From contig DASUKM010000028.1 in NCBI GenBank assembly GCA_036278735.1, forward strand, positions 74,871 to 138,870: a stretch of DNA of 64,000 nucleotides. The letters are read 5' to 3'. Within the stretch, counting starts at the first letter, position 1. The number at the start of each line of letters is the position of its first letter. Below the pieces are notes generated by a model. That model did not search any database. It had not been told where the DNA came from and saw only the letters and a list, made by a program, of their open reading frames with translations. This document shows, piece after piece, positions 1 through 8,458 of the stretch. Both the position numbers and the translations under genes were made by a program. This stretch comes from DASUKM01 sp036278735. GTDB lineage: Bacteria > Acidobacteriota > Vicinamibacteria > Vicinamibacterales > 2-12-FULL-66-21.

Positions 1-650
1 CTGTAGTGATCGAACACCGCTTCGGCCCCGAGCGCGCGCGTGCGATCGACTTTGTCGGGCCCCGAGGTGGCGAACACCCGCGCGCCGAAGTGCCGCGCCA
101 CCTGGATGGCGGCCTGTCCGACGCCGCTGCCGCCGGCCAGCACCAGCACGACGTCCCCGTCGTGGATCCGGGCCCGCGTCACGAGCATGTGCCACGCGGT
201 CAGGAACGTCAGCGGAAAGGCGGCGGCCGTGACGAAATCGACGTGATCGGGAATCGGGAGGAGGTTTTCGACGGGCACCGCGATCAGCTCGGCATAGCCG
301 CCGTCGGAGAGGAGCCCGAGGACGTCGTAGCTGACGCACTCGTTGTCGCGCCCGTCGCGGCACGCGGCGCATTCGCCGCACCGCAGGCCGGGCTGCAGCA
401 ATACGCGCGTCCCGGCCGGCAGTGGGCCGCCCGCGGCGTCGACCACCTCCCCGGCGATGTCGCTCCCGGAGATATGCGGCAGCGGAATCTGAACGCGGTC
501 GATGCCCTGCCGCTCCCACAGGTCGAGATGATTCAGCGCGCAGGCGCGGATGCGAACGAGCGCGCGTCCCGGCCCCGGCCGTGGGTCGGGCGCCTCTTCA
601 TAACGAAGGACGCCGGGGCCGCCGTGTTCGTGGAAGCGGACGGCCTTCAT
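1..650 (-). CDS. Zinc-type alcohol dehydrogenase / NADPH:quinone oxidoreductase family protein (partial)
   Basis: Medium-chain dehydrogenase/reductase that would reduce a quinone or carbonyl substrate with NAD(P)H in the cytoplasm. The protein begins MKAVRFHEHGGPG, typical of the family. A structural-zinc motif C-x2-C-x2-C-x7-C (CGECAACRDGRDNEC) follows at about residues 95-110, then the nucleotide-binding stretch LAGGSGVGQAAIQVA. The 3' end lies outside the window, so only about 216 residues are visible. It starts 10 nt after the stop of an M16 peptidase gene on the same strand and is probably the last visible gene of that operon. Substrate cannot be told from this part. Confidence 0.85.
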   Translation of the reverse strand, partial: MKAVRFHEHGGPGVLRYEEAPDPRPGPGRALVRIRACALNHLDLWERQGIDRVQIPLPHISGSDIAGEVVDAAGGPLPAGTRVLLQPGLRCGECAACRDGRDNECVSYDVLGLLSDGGYAELIAVPVENLLPIPDHVDFVTAAAFPLTFLTAWHMLVTRARIHDGDVVLVLAGGSGVGQAAIQVARHFGARVFATSGPDKVDRTRALGAEAVFDHY

Positions 651-660
651 CCCGCGATCT

Positions 661-2031
661 TCAGCCGACGGCCACGTCGGCGGCGTCTCCCATGTCGAGC
701 GACGCGAGCGACGGGGCCAGTCGATCGCGGTCGCCGACGATCACCGTCAGGAGGCGCGGCGGATCGAGGTGGGCCGCGGCGGCGCGGGTGACCTGCGCCT
801 CGTCGAGCGCGAGCACCATGGGAACGAACCGGCTGAAGTAGTCGTCCGGCAGCCCGTACAACGCGAGCTGCGCGGCCGCGCGGGCGATCTGGTCGGCGGT
901 CTCGAAGCTGCGCGGGTAGCCGCGCGTGAGCGCCGCGCGCCCCAGCTCCAGCTCCTGGCGGGTGACGGGGCGCTCGCCGCGGATGGCGCGCAGCTCCGCC
1001 AGCGTCTCGCGCACGGCATCGGTCGTCGCGTCCGATTGCACCGACGCCTGAAAGACGAATGGGCCGGGGGCGCGGCGGAACTCGAACGCGGTGCGCGCGC
1101 CATAGGTGTAGCCCTTTTCCTCGCGCAGCTTCAGGTTCAGGCGGCTGATGAACTGTCCGCCCAGCACCATGTTGACGACCAGCAGCGCATGGTAGTCGGG
1201 CGTCTCGCGCGACACGGCCACCTGTCCGATCCGCAGCTCCGATTGTGCGGCCCCGGGCCGGTGCACCAGCGCGAGACGGCTCGCCACGGCCGGCGGCGGC
1301 GCGGCGGCGACCGGATCGATCGGCGGCGGCGCGTCGGCAGAGGGCGTCCAGCCGCCGAACGCGCGCGCGGCGGCCTCCGCCAGCACGTCGTGCGTGGCGT
1401 CGCCGACCAGCACGATCGTCATGCGTGCCGGATCGAACGCGGAGCGATGGAACGCCGCCAGCTCGCGCACCGTCATCGCACGGAGCGCCCCCTCGCTGCC
1501 GAGCGGCAGGTGGCCGTACGGATGATTGCGGAACAGCAGGTGCGTGAAGGCGCGATCCGCCTGCGCCGGCGGCATGTCGCGCAACTGGAGCAGCCGGTTC
1601 AGCCGCAGGTCGCGCACGCGATCGAACTCGCGCTGCTCGAGCCGGGGATGCATCAGCATGTCGGCGACGAGATCCAGGCCCGGCTGCAGGAATCGCTCGA
1701 GCGTGGTCAGGCTGACGAGCGTCGCGTCGTGGCCGACGTCGGTGTCGAGCTGGGCGCCCATGCGGCCGAGCGCCTCGTACACGTCGAGCGCGGAGCGATC
1801 GCCCGAGCCCTCGTCGAGCATGTCGGCGGCGATGGCCGCGAGGCCCGGACGATCCGGCGGGTCGGCGGACGCCCCGACCGGCAGCAGGCAGAGCACGCTG
1901 ACGAGCGGGACCTGACGGTGCTCGACCGTCCAGACACGCACGCCGTTCGGCAGCCGGCGGCGGCGGATCTCCGGGAACACAAAGGGATGGTCGGGTCCCG
2001 GCTCCGGGAGGCGGGTGCGATCCGCCGGCAT
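661..2031 (-). CDS. M16 family peptidase-like protein, catalytically inactive subunit
   Basis: 456-residue insulinase (M16) fold protein. Where the zinc motif HxxEH should be, the sequence reads AIAADMLDEGSGD, so the metal ligands and catalytic Glu are absent. The C-terminal half keeps the family pattern R-E-E-K-G-Y-T-Y-G. Such proteins usually pair with an active M16 subunit, as in mitochondrial processing peptidase. The active partner lies directly upstream and shares a TGATG stop/start overlap, which strongly suggests a co-translated heterodimer. Cellular location is unclear: no signal peptide is evident. Confidence 0.88.
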   Translation of the reverse strand: MPADRTRLPEPGPDHPFVFPEIRRRRLPNGVRVWTVEHRQVPLVSVLCLLPVGASADPPDRPGLAAIAADMLDEGSGDRSALDVYEALGRMGAQLDTDVGHDATLVSLTTLERFLQPGLDLVADMLMHPRLEQREFDRVRDLRLNRLLQLRDMPPAQADRAFTHLLFRNHPYGHLPLGSEGALRAMTVRELAAFHRSAFDPARMTIVLVGDATHDVLAEAAARAFGGWTPSADAPPPIDPVAAAPPPAVASRLALVHRPGAAQSELRIGQVAVSRETPDYHALLVVNMVLGGQFISRLNLKLREEKGYTYGARTAFEFRRAPGPFVFQASVQSDATTDAVRETLAELRAIRGERPVTRQELELGRAALTRGYPRSFETADQIARAAAQLALYGLPDDYFSRFVPMVLALDEAQVTRAAAAHLDPPRLLTVIVGDRDRLAPSLASLDMGDAADVAVG

Positions 2032-3338
2032 CAGGAGACCGCCACCGGCTGGGATCCGGGCAGCGCCAGCGCCAGGCGGCCGCGCGGCACGACGCTGAGG
2101 ACGGCGCGCGCGCTGCGCAGGTACCGCCCCGCCATCTGCTGCAGCGCGCCGGCGGTGGCGTTCCGGTAGCGCGCCAGGTCGCGCTCGAAGTACGCCGGAT
2201 CGTTGCGGAACACGTTGTACGCGTTGAGCTGGTCCGACTTGCCGCCGAATCCGCCGACGGTCTGGAGCCGGTAGATGAAATGCGCTTCGGCCTGCGCGAG
2301 GCAGCGCTCCATCTCCGTTTCGGTCGGTCCTTTGTCGACGAGCGTCGCGATTTCGCGCGTGATGGCGCGCTCGAGCTCCGCGAGCGTACGCCCCGGCGCG
2401 GCCGTCGCGACGACTTGAAAGAAGCTCCCCAGCTCGCGCGAGTTCTGCGAGGCGGCCACTTCCGTCGCGAGCCGCTGATCGTAGACGAGCGCGCGATACA
2501 AGCGCGACGTCTTGCCGCTGGCCAGCAGCTCCGCTACGAGATCCAGCTCGGCGTCGCCGCCGGCGAACAGCGCCGGCGAGTGCCACGCCAGGTACAGCCG
2601 CGGCAGCTCCACGCGATCCTCGAGCAGCATCCGGATTTCCGACGCGAGCGGCGGCGGCGGCGCCGCGTCGACCGGGGGCGGCGGCTCGCCCGATTCGATC
2701 TCGCCGAAATACTGCTCCGCCAGCGCGATCGCGCGCGCCGTGTCGACGTCGCCCGCCAGCGCCAGCGACGCGTTGCGCGGCCGATAGTACGTCTGGAAGA
2801 ACGCCTTCACCTGCTCCAGCCGCGCGGCGTGCAGATCCGCGGCCTCGCCGATCGTGAGCCAGTGATACGGGTGGTCCGGCGGAAACAGCGCCGACACGAT
2901 CGCCATCCCGGCGAGCCCGTACGGCCGGTTCTCGTAGTTCTGCCGGCGCTCGTTGAGCACGACGTCCCGCTGATTCTCGAACTTCGCCGTCGTGAGGGCC
3001 GGCAGCAGATAGCCCATCCGATCGGATTCCATCCACAGCGCCAGCTCAAGCGCCGAGGTCGGCGCCACTTCCCAGTAGTTGGTCCGATCGGCGTTCGTGG
3101 ACCCGTTCAGCGACGCGCCCGCCTCCTGCAGCGGATGGAAATAGCCGCGGTCGTAGTGCTGCGAGCCTTCGAACATGAGGTGCTCGAACAGGTGCGCGAA
3201 ACCGGTGCGGCCGGGGCGCTCGTTCTTCGAGCCGACGTGATACCAGACGCTCACCGCCACGATCGGGCAGCCGTGATCTTCGTGGACGAGCACGTCGAGG
3301 CCGTTCCCGAGCGTGTGTTTGGTGAACGGGATGTTCAT
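2031..3338 (-). CDS. M16 family zinc metallopeptidase, active subunit
   Basis: 435-residue insulinase/processing-peptidase family enzyme. The inverted zinc motif HLFEH sits at residues 49-53 and the third zinc ligand is probably Glu130, within NERRQNYENRPYG, at the usual distance. It therefore looks catalytically competent, unlike its downstream neighbour, with which it overlaps by one base. Substrates of bacterial M16 pairs are mostly unknown. First gene of the operon, divergent from the MFS gene across only 45 nt. No signal peptide is seen at the N-terminus (MNIPFTKHTLGNGL). Confidence 0.9.
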   Translation of the reverse strand: MNIPFTKHTLGNGLDVLVHEDHGCPIVAVSVWYHVGSKNERPGRTGFAHLFEHLMFEGSQHYDRGYFHPLQEAGASLNGSTNADRTNYWEVAPTSALELALWMESDRMGYLLPALTTAKFENQRDVVLNERRQNYENRPYGLAGMAIVSALFPPDHPYHWLTIGEAADLHAARLEQVKAFFQTYYRPRNASLALAGDVDTARAIALAEQYFGEIESGEPPPPVDAAPPPPLASEIRMLLEDRVELPRLYLAWHSPALFAGGDAELDLVAELLASGKTSRLYRALVYDQRLATEVAASQNSRELGSFFQVVATAAPGRTLAELERAITREIATLVDKGPTETEMERCLAQAEAHFIYRLQTVGGFGGKSDQLNAYNVFRNDPAYFERDLARYRNATAGALQQMAGRYLRSARAVLSVVPRGRLALALPGSQPVAVS

Positions 3339-3383
3339 GGGTACAGTTGCATCCTACCGCAATCGCACAGATCGCCCATACCC

Positions 3384-4547
3384 ATGCCGCGCCGCATGCT
3401 GCTGCTCGTCGCCGCCGGTGAGTTCCTCGGGATGACCCTGTGGTTTTCCGCCACGGCGGCCTCCCCGGCCATCGCGCGCGAATTCGCCCTCGGCGGCGCG
3501 GCGCGCGCGTGGCTGACGATGGCCGTGCAGGCAGGGTTCGTCGTCGGGACGCTCGTGACGGCGACGTCGAACCTCGCCGACGCGATCAACCCCCGGCGCC
3601 TATTCGCGATCGGCGCGGCCGCCGGCGCGGTGATGAACGCCTCAATCGTGATCGCCGGCAGCGCCGGTGCGGTGATCGCGCTGCGTTTCGCCACCGGCGT
3701 TGCCCTCGCGTGGGTCTATCCGCCGGGCCTCAAGATCGCCGCCGGCTGGTTCCGCGAACGCCGCGGCACCGCGCTCGGCATCGTCGTCGGGGCCCTGACC
3801 GTCGGGTCGGCGTTCCCGCACCTGCTCAACTGGCTGGCCGCCGCCGCGCCGTGGCGCGTGCTCGTGCTCACGTCGTCCGGGCTCGCGGTCGCCGGCGCCG
3901 TGCTGGTCGGCGTCTGGGTGCAGGACGGCCCGTACGTGAGCGCGTCGGCCCCGTTCGATCCGCGCGCGGCCGCCGCCGTCCTTCACATCCGCGGCGTACG
4001 GCTGGCGATTCTCGGATACCTGGGCCACATGTGGGAGCTGTATGCGATGTGGACGTGGATCGCCACCTTCGCCGCAGCCTCGCTCGGCGCGGCGTCGGCC
4101 GGCTCGATGGTCGCCTTCATCGCCATCGCGTCCGGTTCGGCCGGATGCATCGCCGCCGGTTTCTGGGCGGACGCGTGGGGACGGCCGCTGGTGGCCGGCG
4201 TCGCGATGCTCGTGAGCGCCGCCTGCGCGCTCGCCTCGCCGGCGCTGTTCGGCGCACCCGCCGCCGTGCTGCTCGCGATCGCCGTCCTCTGGGGGTTCAG
4301 CATCGTCGCGGACTCGGCGCAGTTTTCCGCGATGGTGGCGGAGCACAGCCCGCGCACGCAGGTCGGGACGGCGCTCACCCTGCAGACCAGCGCAGGGTTC
4401 CTGCTGACGATGGCGAGCATGCGGCTCGTGCCCGCCGTCAGCGCGGCGACCACCTGGCGATGGGCGTTCGTCGTGCTGGTTCCAGGGCCGCTGCTGGGCG
4501 CCTGGGCCATGAAGAGGCTGAGCGCAGCGCCGGTCCGTCAGGGCTGA
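3384..4547 (+). CDS. Major facilitator superfamily transporter
   Basis: 387-residue integral membrane protein made almost entirely of hydrophobic helices, about 11-12 segments. The motif between helices 2 and 3 is weak (SNLADAINPRRL), but a second-half equivalent is seen as GFWADAWGRP. The N-terminus MPRRMLLLVAAGEFLGM places two Arg before helix 1. Substrate is unknown. The ATG is chosen because the open frame upstream is only the antisense of the neighbouring M16 gene. Probably monocistronic: the next gene is convergent. Confidence 0.85.
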   Translation: MPRRMLLLVAAGEFLGMTLWFSATAASPAIAREFALGGAARAWLTMAVQAGFVVGTLVTATSNLADAINPRRLFAIGAAAGAVMNASIVIAGSAGAVIALRFATGVALAWVYPPGLKIAAGWFRERRGTALGIVVGALTVGSAFPHLLNWLAAAAPWRVLVLTSSGLAVAGAVLVGVWVQDGPYVSASAPFDPRAAAAVLHIRGVRLAILGYLGHMWELYAMWTWIATFAAASLGAASAGSMVAFIAIASGSAGCIAAGFWADAWGRPLVAGVAMLVSAACALASPALFGAPAAVLLAIAVLWGFSIVADSAQFSAMVAEHSPRTQVGTALTLQTSAGFLLTMASMRLVPAVSAATTWRWAFVVLVPGPLLGAWAMKRLSAAPVRQG

Positions 4548-4555
4548 AGCCCTGA
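4538..4555. terminator. Hairpin between convergent genes
   Basis: Perfect 7-bp stem TCAGGGC/GCCCTGA with a TGAA tetraloop, overlapping the stop codon of the MFS gene and lying 20 nt from the end of the convergent mrp gene. No T-tract follows on either strand, so it may be a weak or bidirectional terminator rather than a canonical one. Confidence 0.45.
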
Positions 4556-4574
4556 TCCAGACGTGGTTGGGGGA

Positions 4575-5654
4575 TCAGCGGACCTGCACGAGCGGAATCG
4601 CGGTCTTCTTGTAGCTGGCGATCGAAATCTGCGCCGCCAGCCGTTCCGCGGCGGTACGGAAGGCCTGGGCGGGGGCCGACGCCGGCTCGCCGATCAGAAT
4701 CGGAATGCCCGTGTCGCCGCCAATCCGGATCGGCTGATAGATCGGCACGCGGCCGAGAAACGGCACGCTCAATTCTTCAGCCATGCGCTCACCGCCCCCG
4801 CGGCCGAAGATGTCGCTTTCGGTGCGGCACGTCGGGCACACGAAATAACTCATGTTCTCCACGAGGCCGATTGGCGGCACGTTCAGTTTCTGGTACATCC
4901 GCACCGCGCGGCGCGTGTCGGCCAGCGACACGGTCTGCGGCGTCGTAACGACGACCGCGCCGGCAACCGGGACCGTCTGGCTCAACGTCAGCGCCACGTC
5001 GCCCGTGCCCGGCGGCATGTCGACGATCAGGTAATCCACGTCCTGCCAGGCCACTTCGCGGAAGAACTGCTGCACGACGCCGTGCAGCATGGGACCCCGC
5101 CAGATGACGGCGGAGTCGTCCTGCGTCAGAAACGCCATCGAGACGAGCTGAATCCCATATTGCTCGGCGGGGACGATCTTCTTGCCGTCGGTCGTGAGCT
5201 GCGTCTGGATGCCCAGCATGATGGGCACGTTCGGGCCGTAGATGTCGGCGTCGATCATCGCAACGCGGCTGCCCATCTGGCTCAAGGCAATCGCCAGGTT
5301 CACCGCGACAGTCGTCTTGCCGACCCCTCCCTTCCCCGCGCCCACGGCAATGATGTTGCGCACTCCGGGGACCGGCGCCTTGCTCATGTCGCCGGTGACG
5401 GCGGACCGCACCTGCGCCGTCATGTGGATGTCGACGTCGGTCACGCCGGCGATCTGCGCGACGGCCGCGCGCGCCTGCTCGCGCATCTGATCCTTCACCG
5501 GACAGGCGGGGGTCGTCAGCTCGATCGTAAAGGCGACGCGGCCGGCGTCGATCGTCAGGTTCTTCACGAATTTCAGCGTGACGATGTCGCGGTGGAGGTC
5601 GGGGTCGCGAACGGACTTCAGGGCATCGAGGACCGCGGCTTCTGTGACGGGCAT
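4575..5654 (-). CDS. mrp: Mrp/ApbC-family iron-sulfur cluster carrier ATPase
   Basis: 359-residue cytoplasmic P-loop NTPase that carries Fe-S clusters to apoproteins. The N-terminal ~90 residues form a MIP18/DUF59-type domain (SVRDPDLHRDIVTL). The deviant Walker A is GKGGVGKTTVA near residue 108. The Fe-S binding pair CPTC lies in ENMSYFVCPTCRTESD near the C-terminus. Length matches the family. The start ATG is favoured because a TACAAT -10 box lies exactly 6 nt upstream, predicting a leaderless transcript; extending upstream would run into the heptad repeat. ErpA, a cluster-delivery partner, is encoded elsewhere in the window. Confidence 0.93.
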   Translation of the reverse strand: MPVTEAAVLDALKSVRDPDLHRDIVTLKFVKNLTIDAGRVAFTIELTTPACPVKDQMREQARAAVAQIAGVTDVDIHMTAQVRSAVTGDMSKAPVPGVRNIIAVGAGKGGVGKTTVAVNLAIALSQMGSRVAMIDADIYGPNVPIMLGIQTQLTTDGKKIVPAEQYGIQLVSMAFLTQDDSAVIWRGPMLHGVVQQFFREVAWQDVDYLIVDMPPGTGDVALTLSQTVPVAGAVVVTTPQTVSLADTRRAVRMYQKLNVPPIGLVENMSYFVCPTCRTESDIFGRGGGERMAEELSVPFLGRVPIYQPIRIGGDTGIPILIGEPASAPAQAFRTAAERLAAQISIASYKKTAIPLVQVR

Positions 5655-5660
5655 ACCGGT

Positions 5661-5666
5661 ATTGTA
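5661..5666 (-). promoter_or_regulatory. -10 box of mrp (leaderless promoter)
   Basis: TACAAT on the minus strand, 6 nt before the mrp ATG, so transcription would start at or next to the A of the start codon. No convincing -35 hexamer is seen. One of seven such arrangements in the window. Confidence 0.5.
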
Positions 5667-5680
5667 CTCGTGACGGAATG

Positions 5681-5818
5681 CGGGTTCAGGGTTGCCGGGT
5701 TCGGGGTTCAGGGTTGGGTTCGAGGTTCGGGGAGGCAGCTCCCCGGCCGAACACAGAACCAGCCCCGGACCCCGAACCACCCCGGAACCCCGAACCCGGA
5801 ACCCCGAACGACACCGAA
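5681..5818. repeat. Heptad microsatellite with inverted arms (GGGTTC / GAACCC type)
   Basis: The left arm repeats GGGTT about every 7 nt. The right arm repeats CCGGAAC/CCCGAAC every 7 nt. The arms are complementary, so the block can form a long imperfect hairpin around a GGAGGCAGCTCCCC core. It fills almost the whole gap between mrp and the DUF4870 gene and contains no plausible reading frame. Confidence 0.8.
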
Positions 5819-5823
5819 GCCCC

Positions 5824-6168
5824 TCAGATCCGCTCGGCCGCGATTCGTCCGATGACCGGCAAGCGGAACTCCTCGCCCCGATACGCCTCGAACATCAGCA
5901 GCAGCCACAGCACCGCCGAGACCGGGATCACGAGAAAGATCACGACGAGCGCGCCGAGGATGGGGACGACGTTGATGACGATGTCGATCCCGACGAGGCC
6001 GAGAAACAGAATCGTCGACTGCATCGCATGAAACCGGACGAAGCGATCGTCTTTCTCGGCGACGAGAAAAATGATCCCGGTGACGAAGCCGAGGAAATAG
6101 CTGAGCGCCGCCGCAACATTGGCGTCCAGACCCGTGGAGGTCTTCCGCCCGGTGGCGCCGTTCGGCAT
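5824..6168 (-). CDS. DUF4870-like small membrane protein
   Basis: 114 residues with three predicted membrane helices: AALSYFLGFVTGIIFLVA, then a segment around ILFLGLVGIDIVIN, then LVVIFLVIPVSAVLWLL. Between helices 1 and 2 is the charged stretch EKDDRFVRFHAMQS, characteristic of the DUF4870/TM2-like family (a polar loop followed by an FHAxQ motif). Function of the family is unknown. The next upstream membrane-protein gene ends 1 nt before this one begins, so the two are co-transcribed. Confidence 0.8.
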   Translation of the reverse strand: MPNGATGRKTSTGLDANVAAALSYFLGFVTGIIFLVAEKDDRFVRFHAMQSTILFLGLVGIDIVINVVPILGALVVIFLVIPVSAVLWLLLMFEAYRGEEFRLPVIGRIAAERI

Positions 6169-6169
6169 G

Positions 6170-6550
6170 TCAGGCCTGCAGCGCGGGCTCGAACAGCTCG
6201 CGCGTCTCGTTGTGCAGCAGGACCCACAACGTGTACACGGCCAGCGCCGTGCCGAAGGGCAGGATGAACAGGTTCAACACGGCCAGGGCCAGGAGCGCGA
6301 GACGCCCGGGTGCGTGGTGCTGCCGCAGCGCCCGCCCCGCCCAGAGGTTCGCCCAGCCGCCCGCCGCCAGCGCGACCGCGCAGACGACGAACACAACCGT
6401 CGTGAAGCCGGCGGCGAGCGCGTCCCCCGCCGTCGACCGGGCGATGGCCGCGGCCCCGCCGGCCAGCAACAGCGCCGCGGCGCCAAGCAGGAGCGCCATC
6501 GCGCCCCAGGCGACGTGCAGGATACCGAGCAGGTTGACGTGAGATCGCAT
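6170..6550 (-). CDS. Small four-helix membrane protein of unknown function
   Basis: 126 residues, about four hydrophobic helices (first segment LGILHVAWGAMALLLGAAALLL; last LNLFILPFGTALAVYTLWVLL), then a short acidic tail ETRELFEPALQA. I do not recognise a named family. An in-frame GTG two codons upstream is possible, but ATG gives MRSHVNLLGIL. It forms a two-gene unit with the DUF4870 gene, so the pair may act together in the membrane. Confidence 0.7.
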   Translation of the reverse strand: MRSHVNLLGILHVAWGAMALLLGAAALLLAGGAAAIARSTAGDALAAGFTTVVFVVCAVALAAGGWANLWAGRALRQHHAPGRLALLALAVLNLFILPFGTALAVYTLWVLLHNETRELFEPALQA

Positions 6551-6578
6551 GAACACCGAGCCCGACGCGCGCCGGCTC

Positions 6579-6620
6579 CTGAATTCTGAATTCTGAATTC
6601 CGACTTCTGAATTCTGAATT
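6579..6620. repeat. Heptad microsatellite (CTGAATT)6
   Basis: Six units of 7 bp in perfect phase; five are CTGAATT and the fourth is CCGACTT. It lies between the J-domain gene's stop and the start of the small membrane protein gene. It contains repeated EcoRI-type GAATTC words simply because of the unit sequence. Confidence 0.9.
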
Positions 6621-6631
6621 CTTCCCGGGAC

Positions 6632-7222
6632 TCAGCCGATGACGACGCGCGCGTCGACGAGCGTATCGGGAATGCCCGGCGCACGGAGCCGGAAGCGAAC
6701 GTGCGTGCCGTCCTGGACACCCGCTGGCACGCGCAGGCGTACGTCGTGGCAGCCGGGGCGGTCGCCGGCGCCGCCGCAGCCGGCGCACCATTCGTCCCAC
6801 ACCTCGCCGCGCCCGCCGCAGTGCACGCACGTGCGGCGCACGGGCACGTGGAGCGCGACGGTGGTGCCCCAGAAGGCTTCCTGCGGCGTCAGCACCACAT
6901 CCGCCGTGCAGTCGGCCGGGGGCAGATCGCCGAAAAACGCGTGACGCATGCGATCGAGGACGTTGCGGACCGACGGAAAATCCACGGCGACGTCGTCGGC
7001 GAGCGCCAAATCGGCCGGCGCCGGCTGCGCGATCAGGCAGGCGTCGTAGGCGCGGCGCCGCTCGGCGTTGCACACGACCTCGCACGCGCGCACTTCCGCC
7101 CCGCCGCCGCGATCGTCCGAAATATCCGGATGATAGCGGTGGGTCAGCTGCCGGTACGCGCGCTGGATTTCGTCCGCGCCCGCGTCCGGCGCCACGCCGA
7201 GCACCTCGTAGTAATCACGCAT
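6632..7222 (-). CDS. J-domain (DnaJ-like) protein with one zinc-finger-like pair
   Basis: 196 residues. The N-terminal J domain carries HPD at residues 31-33 (RYHPDIS), needed to stimulate an Hsp70 ATPase. After a linker, CVHCGGRG and CAGCGGAG form half of the zinc module of a full DnaJ, followed by a short beta domain (LRVPAGVQDGTHVRFRLRAPG) like the DnaJ C-terminal substrate-binding region. It is much shorter than DnaJ (about 375 residues), so it is a truncated type or a specialised co-chaperone. Start chosen at MRDYYEVLGV, the canonical J-domain opening. Confidence 0.85.
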   Translation of the reverse strand: MRDYYEVLGVAPDAGADEIQRAYRQLTHRYHPDISDDRGGGAEVRACEVVCNAERRRAYDACLIAQPAPADLALADDVAVDFPSVRNVLDRMRHAFFGDLPPADCTADVVLTPQEAFWGTTVALHVPVRRTCVHCGGRGEVWDEWCAGCGGAGDRPGCHDVRLRVPAGVQDGTHVRFRLRAPGIPDTLVDARVVIG

Positions 7223-7272
7223 CGGCTGCGCCCTCAGTACGATAGGAGCGCGGTATAGTGATGTCAACACCT

Positions 7273-7431
7273 ATGGTCAAGGAATGCCCGCAGTGCGGCG
7301 AATCCATGCGCCTGGAAGTCCGCCAGGGGGCCACACGCCTCCCCGGCGGACAGACCAGCATCCGGACCGTCCGGGAATGGGTCTGTCCCGAATGCGACTA
7401 CTTCGAGGAAGCCGAAAACGGCGAGGAATAG
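7273..7431 (+). CDS. Small zinc-ribbon protein
   Basis: 52 residues with two CPxC knuckles, KECPQCGES and WVCPECDYFEEAE, so probably one zinc site. An in-frame ATG four codons upstream exists, but a TATAGT -10 box ends only 1 nt before that codon. The internal ATG giving MVKECPQCG fits transcription start better. Role unknown; such ribbons often sit in DNA/RNA-binding or regulatory small proteins. It faces a second small zinc-ribbon gene across 16 nt. Confidence 0.65.
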   Translation: MVKECPQCGESMRLEVRQGATRLPGGQTSIRTVREWVCPECDYFEEAENGEE

Positions 7432-7447
7432 GGGTGGAATCGAAGGG

Positions 7448-7669
7448 TCAACGGGCGCCAAGCTGCAGGAGGATTTCCTTCCGCACCGCTTCGTCGAAGT
7501 CGTCGAAATTGAGCGCGGTTTCGCACTCGTCGCACAGGACTTCGATCACGGCCGGGCGGCCTTCTTCGTTCACTTCCACCCGTGCGTCCTCGAGATGGAC
7601 GACGTGCATCTGCAGGGTCTTGACCAGGAAATCCCGGTCGTTCCCGCAGCTCGGACAGGTCAACGGCAT
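7448..7669 (-). CDS. Small zinc-ribbon protein, acidic C-terminus
   Basis: 73 residues: MPLTCPSCGND at the start and VLCDECETALNFDDFD later give a C-x2-C ... C-x2-C zinc ribbon, followed by an acidic helix. Family function is not known to me. It is convergent with another small zinc-ribbon gene, and the two may be functionally linked only by location. Confidence 0.75.
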   Translation of the reverse strand: MPLTCPSCGNDRDFLVKTLQMHVVHLEDARVEVNEEGRPAVIEVLCDECETALNFDDFDEAVRKEILLQLGAR

Positions 7670-7805
7670 CGAACGGCGCTCCTCACGGCCCCATGGGGCC
7701 CGTTAAACTTTCGAATTGTACGGAATGGCTTAGTCATACGCAATCAAGATCTTCAGGCGCCATTCCGGTGGCTGCGGATCTCGTGCATCGCCGCGTGAGG
7801 CAGGA

Positions 7806-7979
7806 ATGACGACACGCGACATCCGCAGCGAACCCCGGGGCTTTCACTGGGTCGCGTGGATCCCCGACGCCAACGGCAAACCAGAAGGATCAGTCGTGCT
7901 GGTGGGGGCGACGCGCGCCGACGCCGAGCGGCGCGCGCGGGAGTGGGCGGACGAGACGGCGCGGCGCGCCGGGCCCTGA
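7806..7979 (+). CDS. Small hypothetical protein
   Basis: 57 residues, MTTRDIRSEPRGFHWVAWIP at the start and an Arg/Ala-rich helix at the end. A GAGG-type ribosome-binding sequence (GTGAGGCAGGA) precedes the ATG. Codon use is GC-rich in third positions as for neighbours, which supports a real gene, but no family is recognised. It stops 4 nt before the convergent neighbour's stop. Confidence 0.5.
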   Translation: MTTRDIRSEPRGFHWVAWIPDANGKPEGSVVLVGATRADAERRAREWADETARRAGP

Positions 7980-7983
7980 CCGT

Positions 7984-8226
7984 CTACTCGTCAGACTCCT
8001 CGTCCTCGAATTCCGAGGGATCGCCGAGGCGCAAAATCTGACCGGTCACGTGACCCGCCAGGATGCAATGCGGCCCTTTGGCCTCGAGCGAGACGACGGC
8101 GACGTCCCAGGGGCGCGCGCGATATGCCGCCGCCACGCACCCGCACGGCAGTCCTTCGAGCGCTTCGAGCTCGAAAATCGTGCCCTTCGGCCTTCCGGTG
8201 CTGAGCGATCCCGCTGGGACTGGCAT
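7984..8226 (-). CDS. Hypothetical protein
   Basis: 80 residues, beginning MPVPAGSLSTGRPKG, with a strongly acidic tail (DPSEFEDEESDE). A central LEALEGLPCGCVAAAYRAR stretch contains CGC. No family recognised. A longer in-frame start about 38 codons upstream would add a low-quality N-terminus, so the shorter start is preferred. The 232 nt upstream to the DUF488 gene contain nothing I can identify. Confidence 0.5.
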   Translation of the reverse strand: MPVPAGSLSTGRPKGTIFELEALEGLPCGCVAAAYRARPWDVAVVSLEAKGPHCILAGHVTGQILRLGDPSEFEDEESDE

Positions 8227-8458
8227 ACCGCACCTCCGTCGCTGGCCTGCAAATGCAATCCCGACGCCAGCTACAGGGTTAGACAGAGGCCGATCGATTT
8301 TGGTTCCGACAAAGGCCGCAACCCGCCTGAATCCAGTCACTTTGCGCCAGTCTCACAGGCCGATGACCGCCAGGCCGGGCTGACCCCTGCCGCGGACACC
8401 AGCCACGGCCCTCACGGGACGGCACGAACATACGGAGGGCGTCCCCCGGGCCTGCAGG

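Noticed and set aside
661..3036. One long 791-residue M16 protein
   Set aside because: Its first part is out-of-frame with the upstream M16 gene; two genes with a TGATG junction fit motifs and lengths.
6579..6620. Heptad arrays as CRISPR
   Set aside because: No spacers, 7-bp units, no cas genes in the window.
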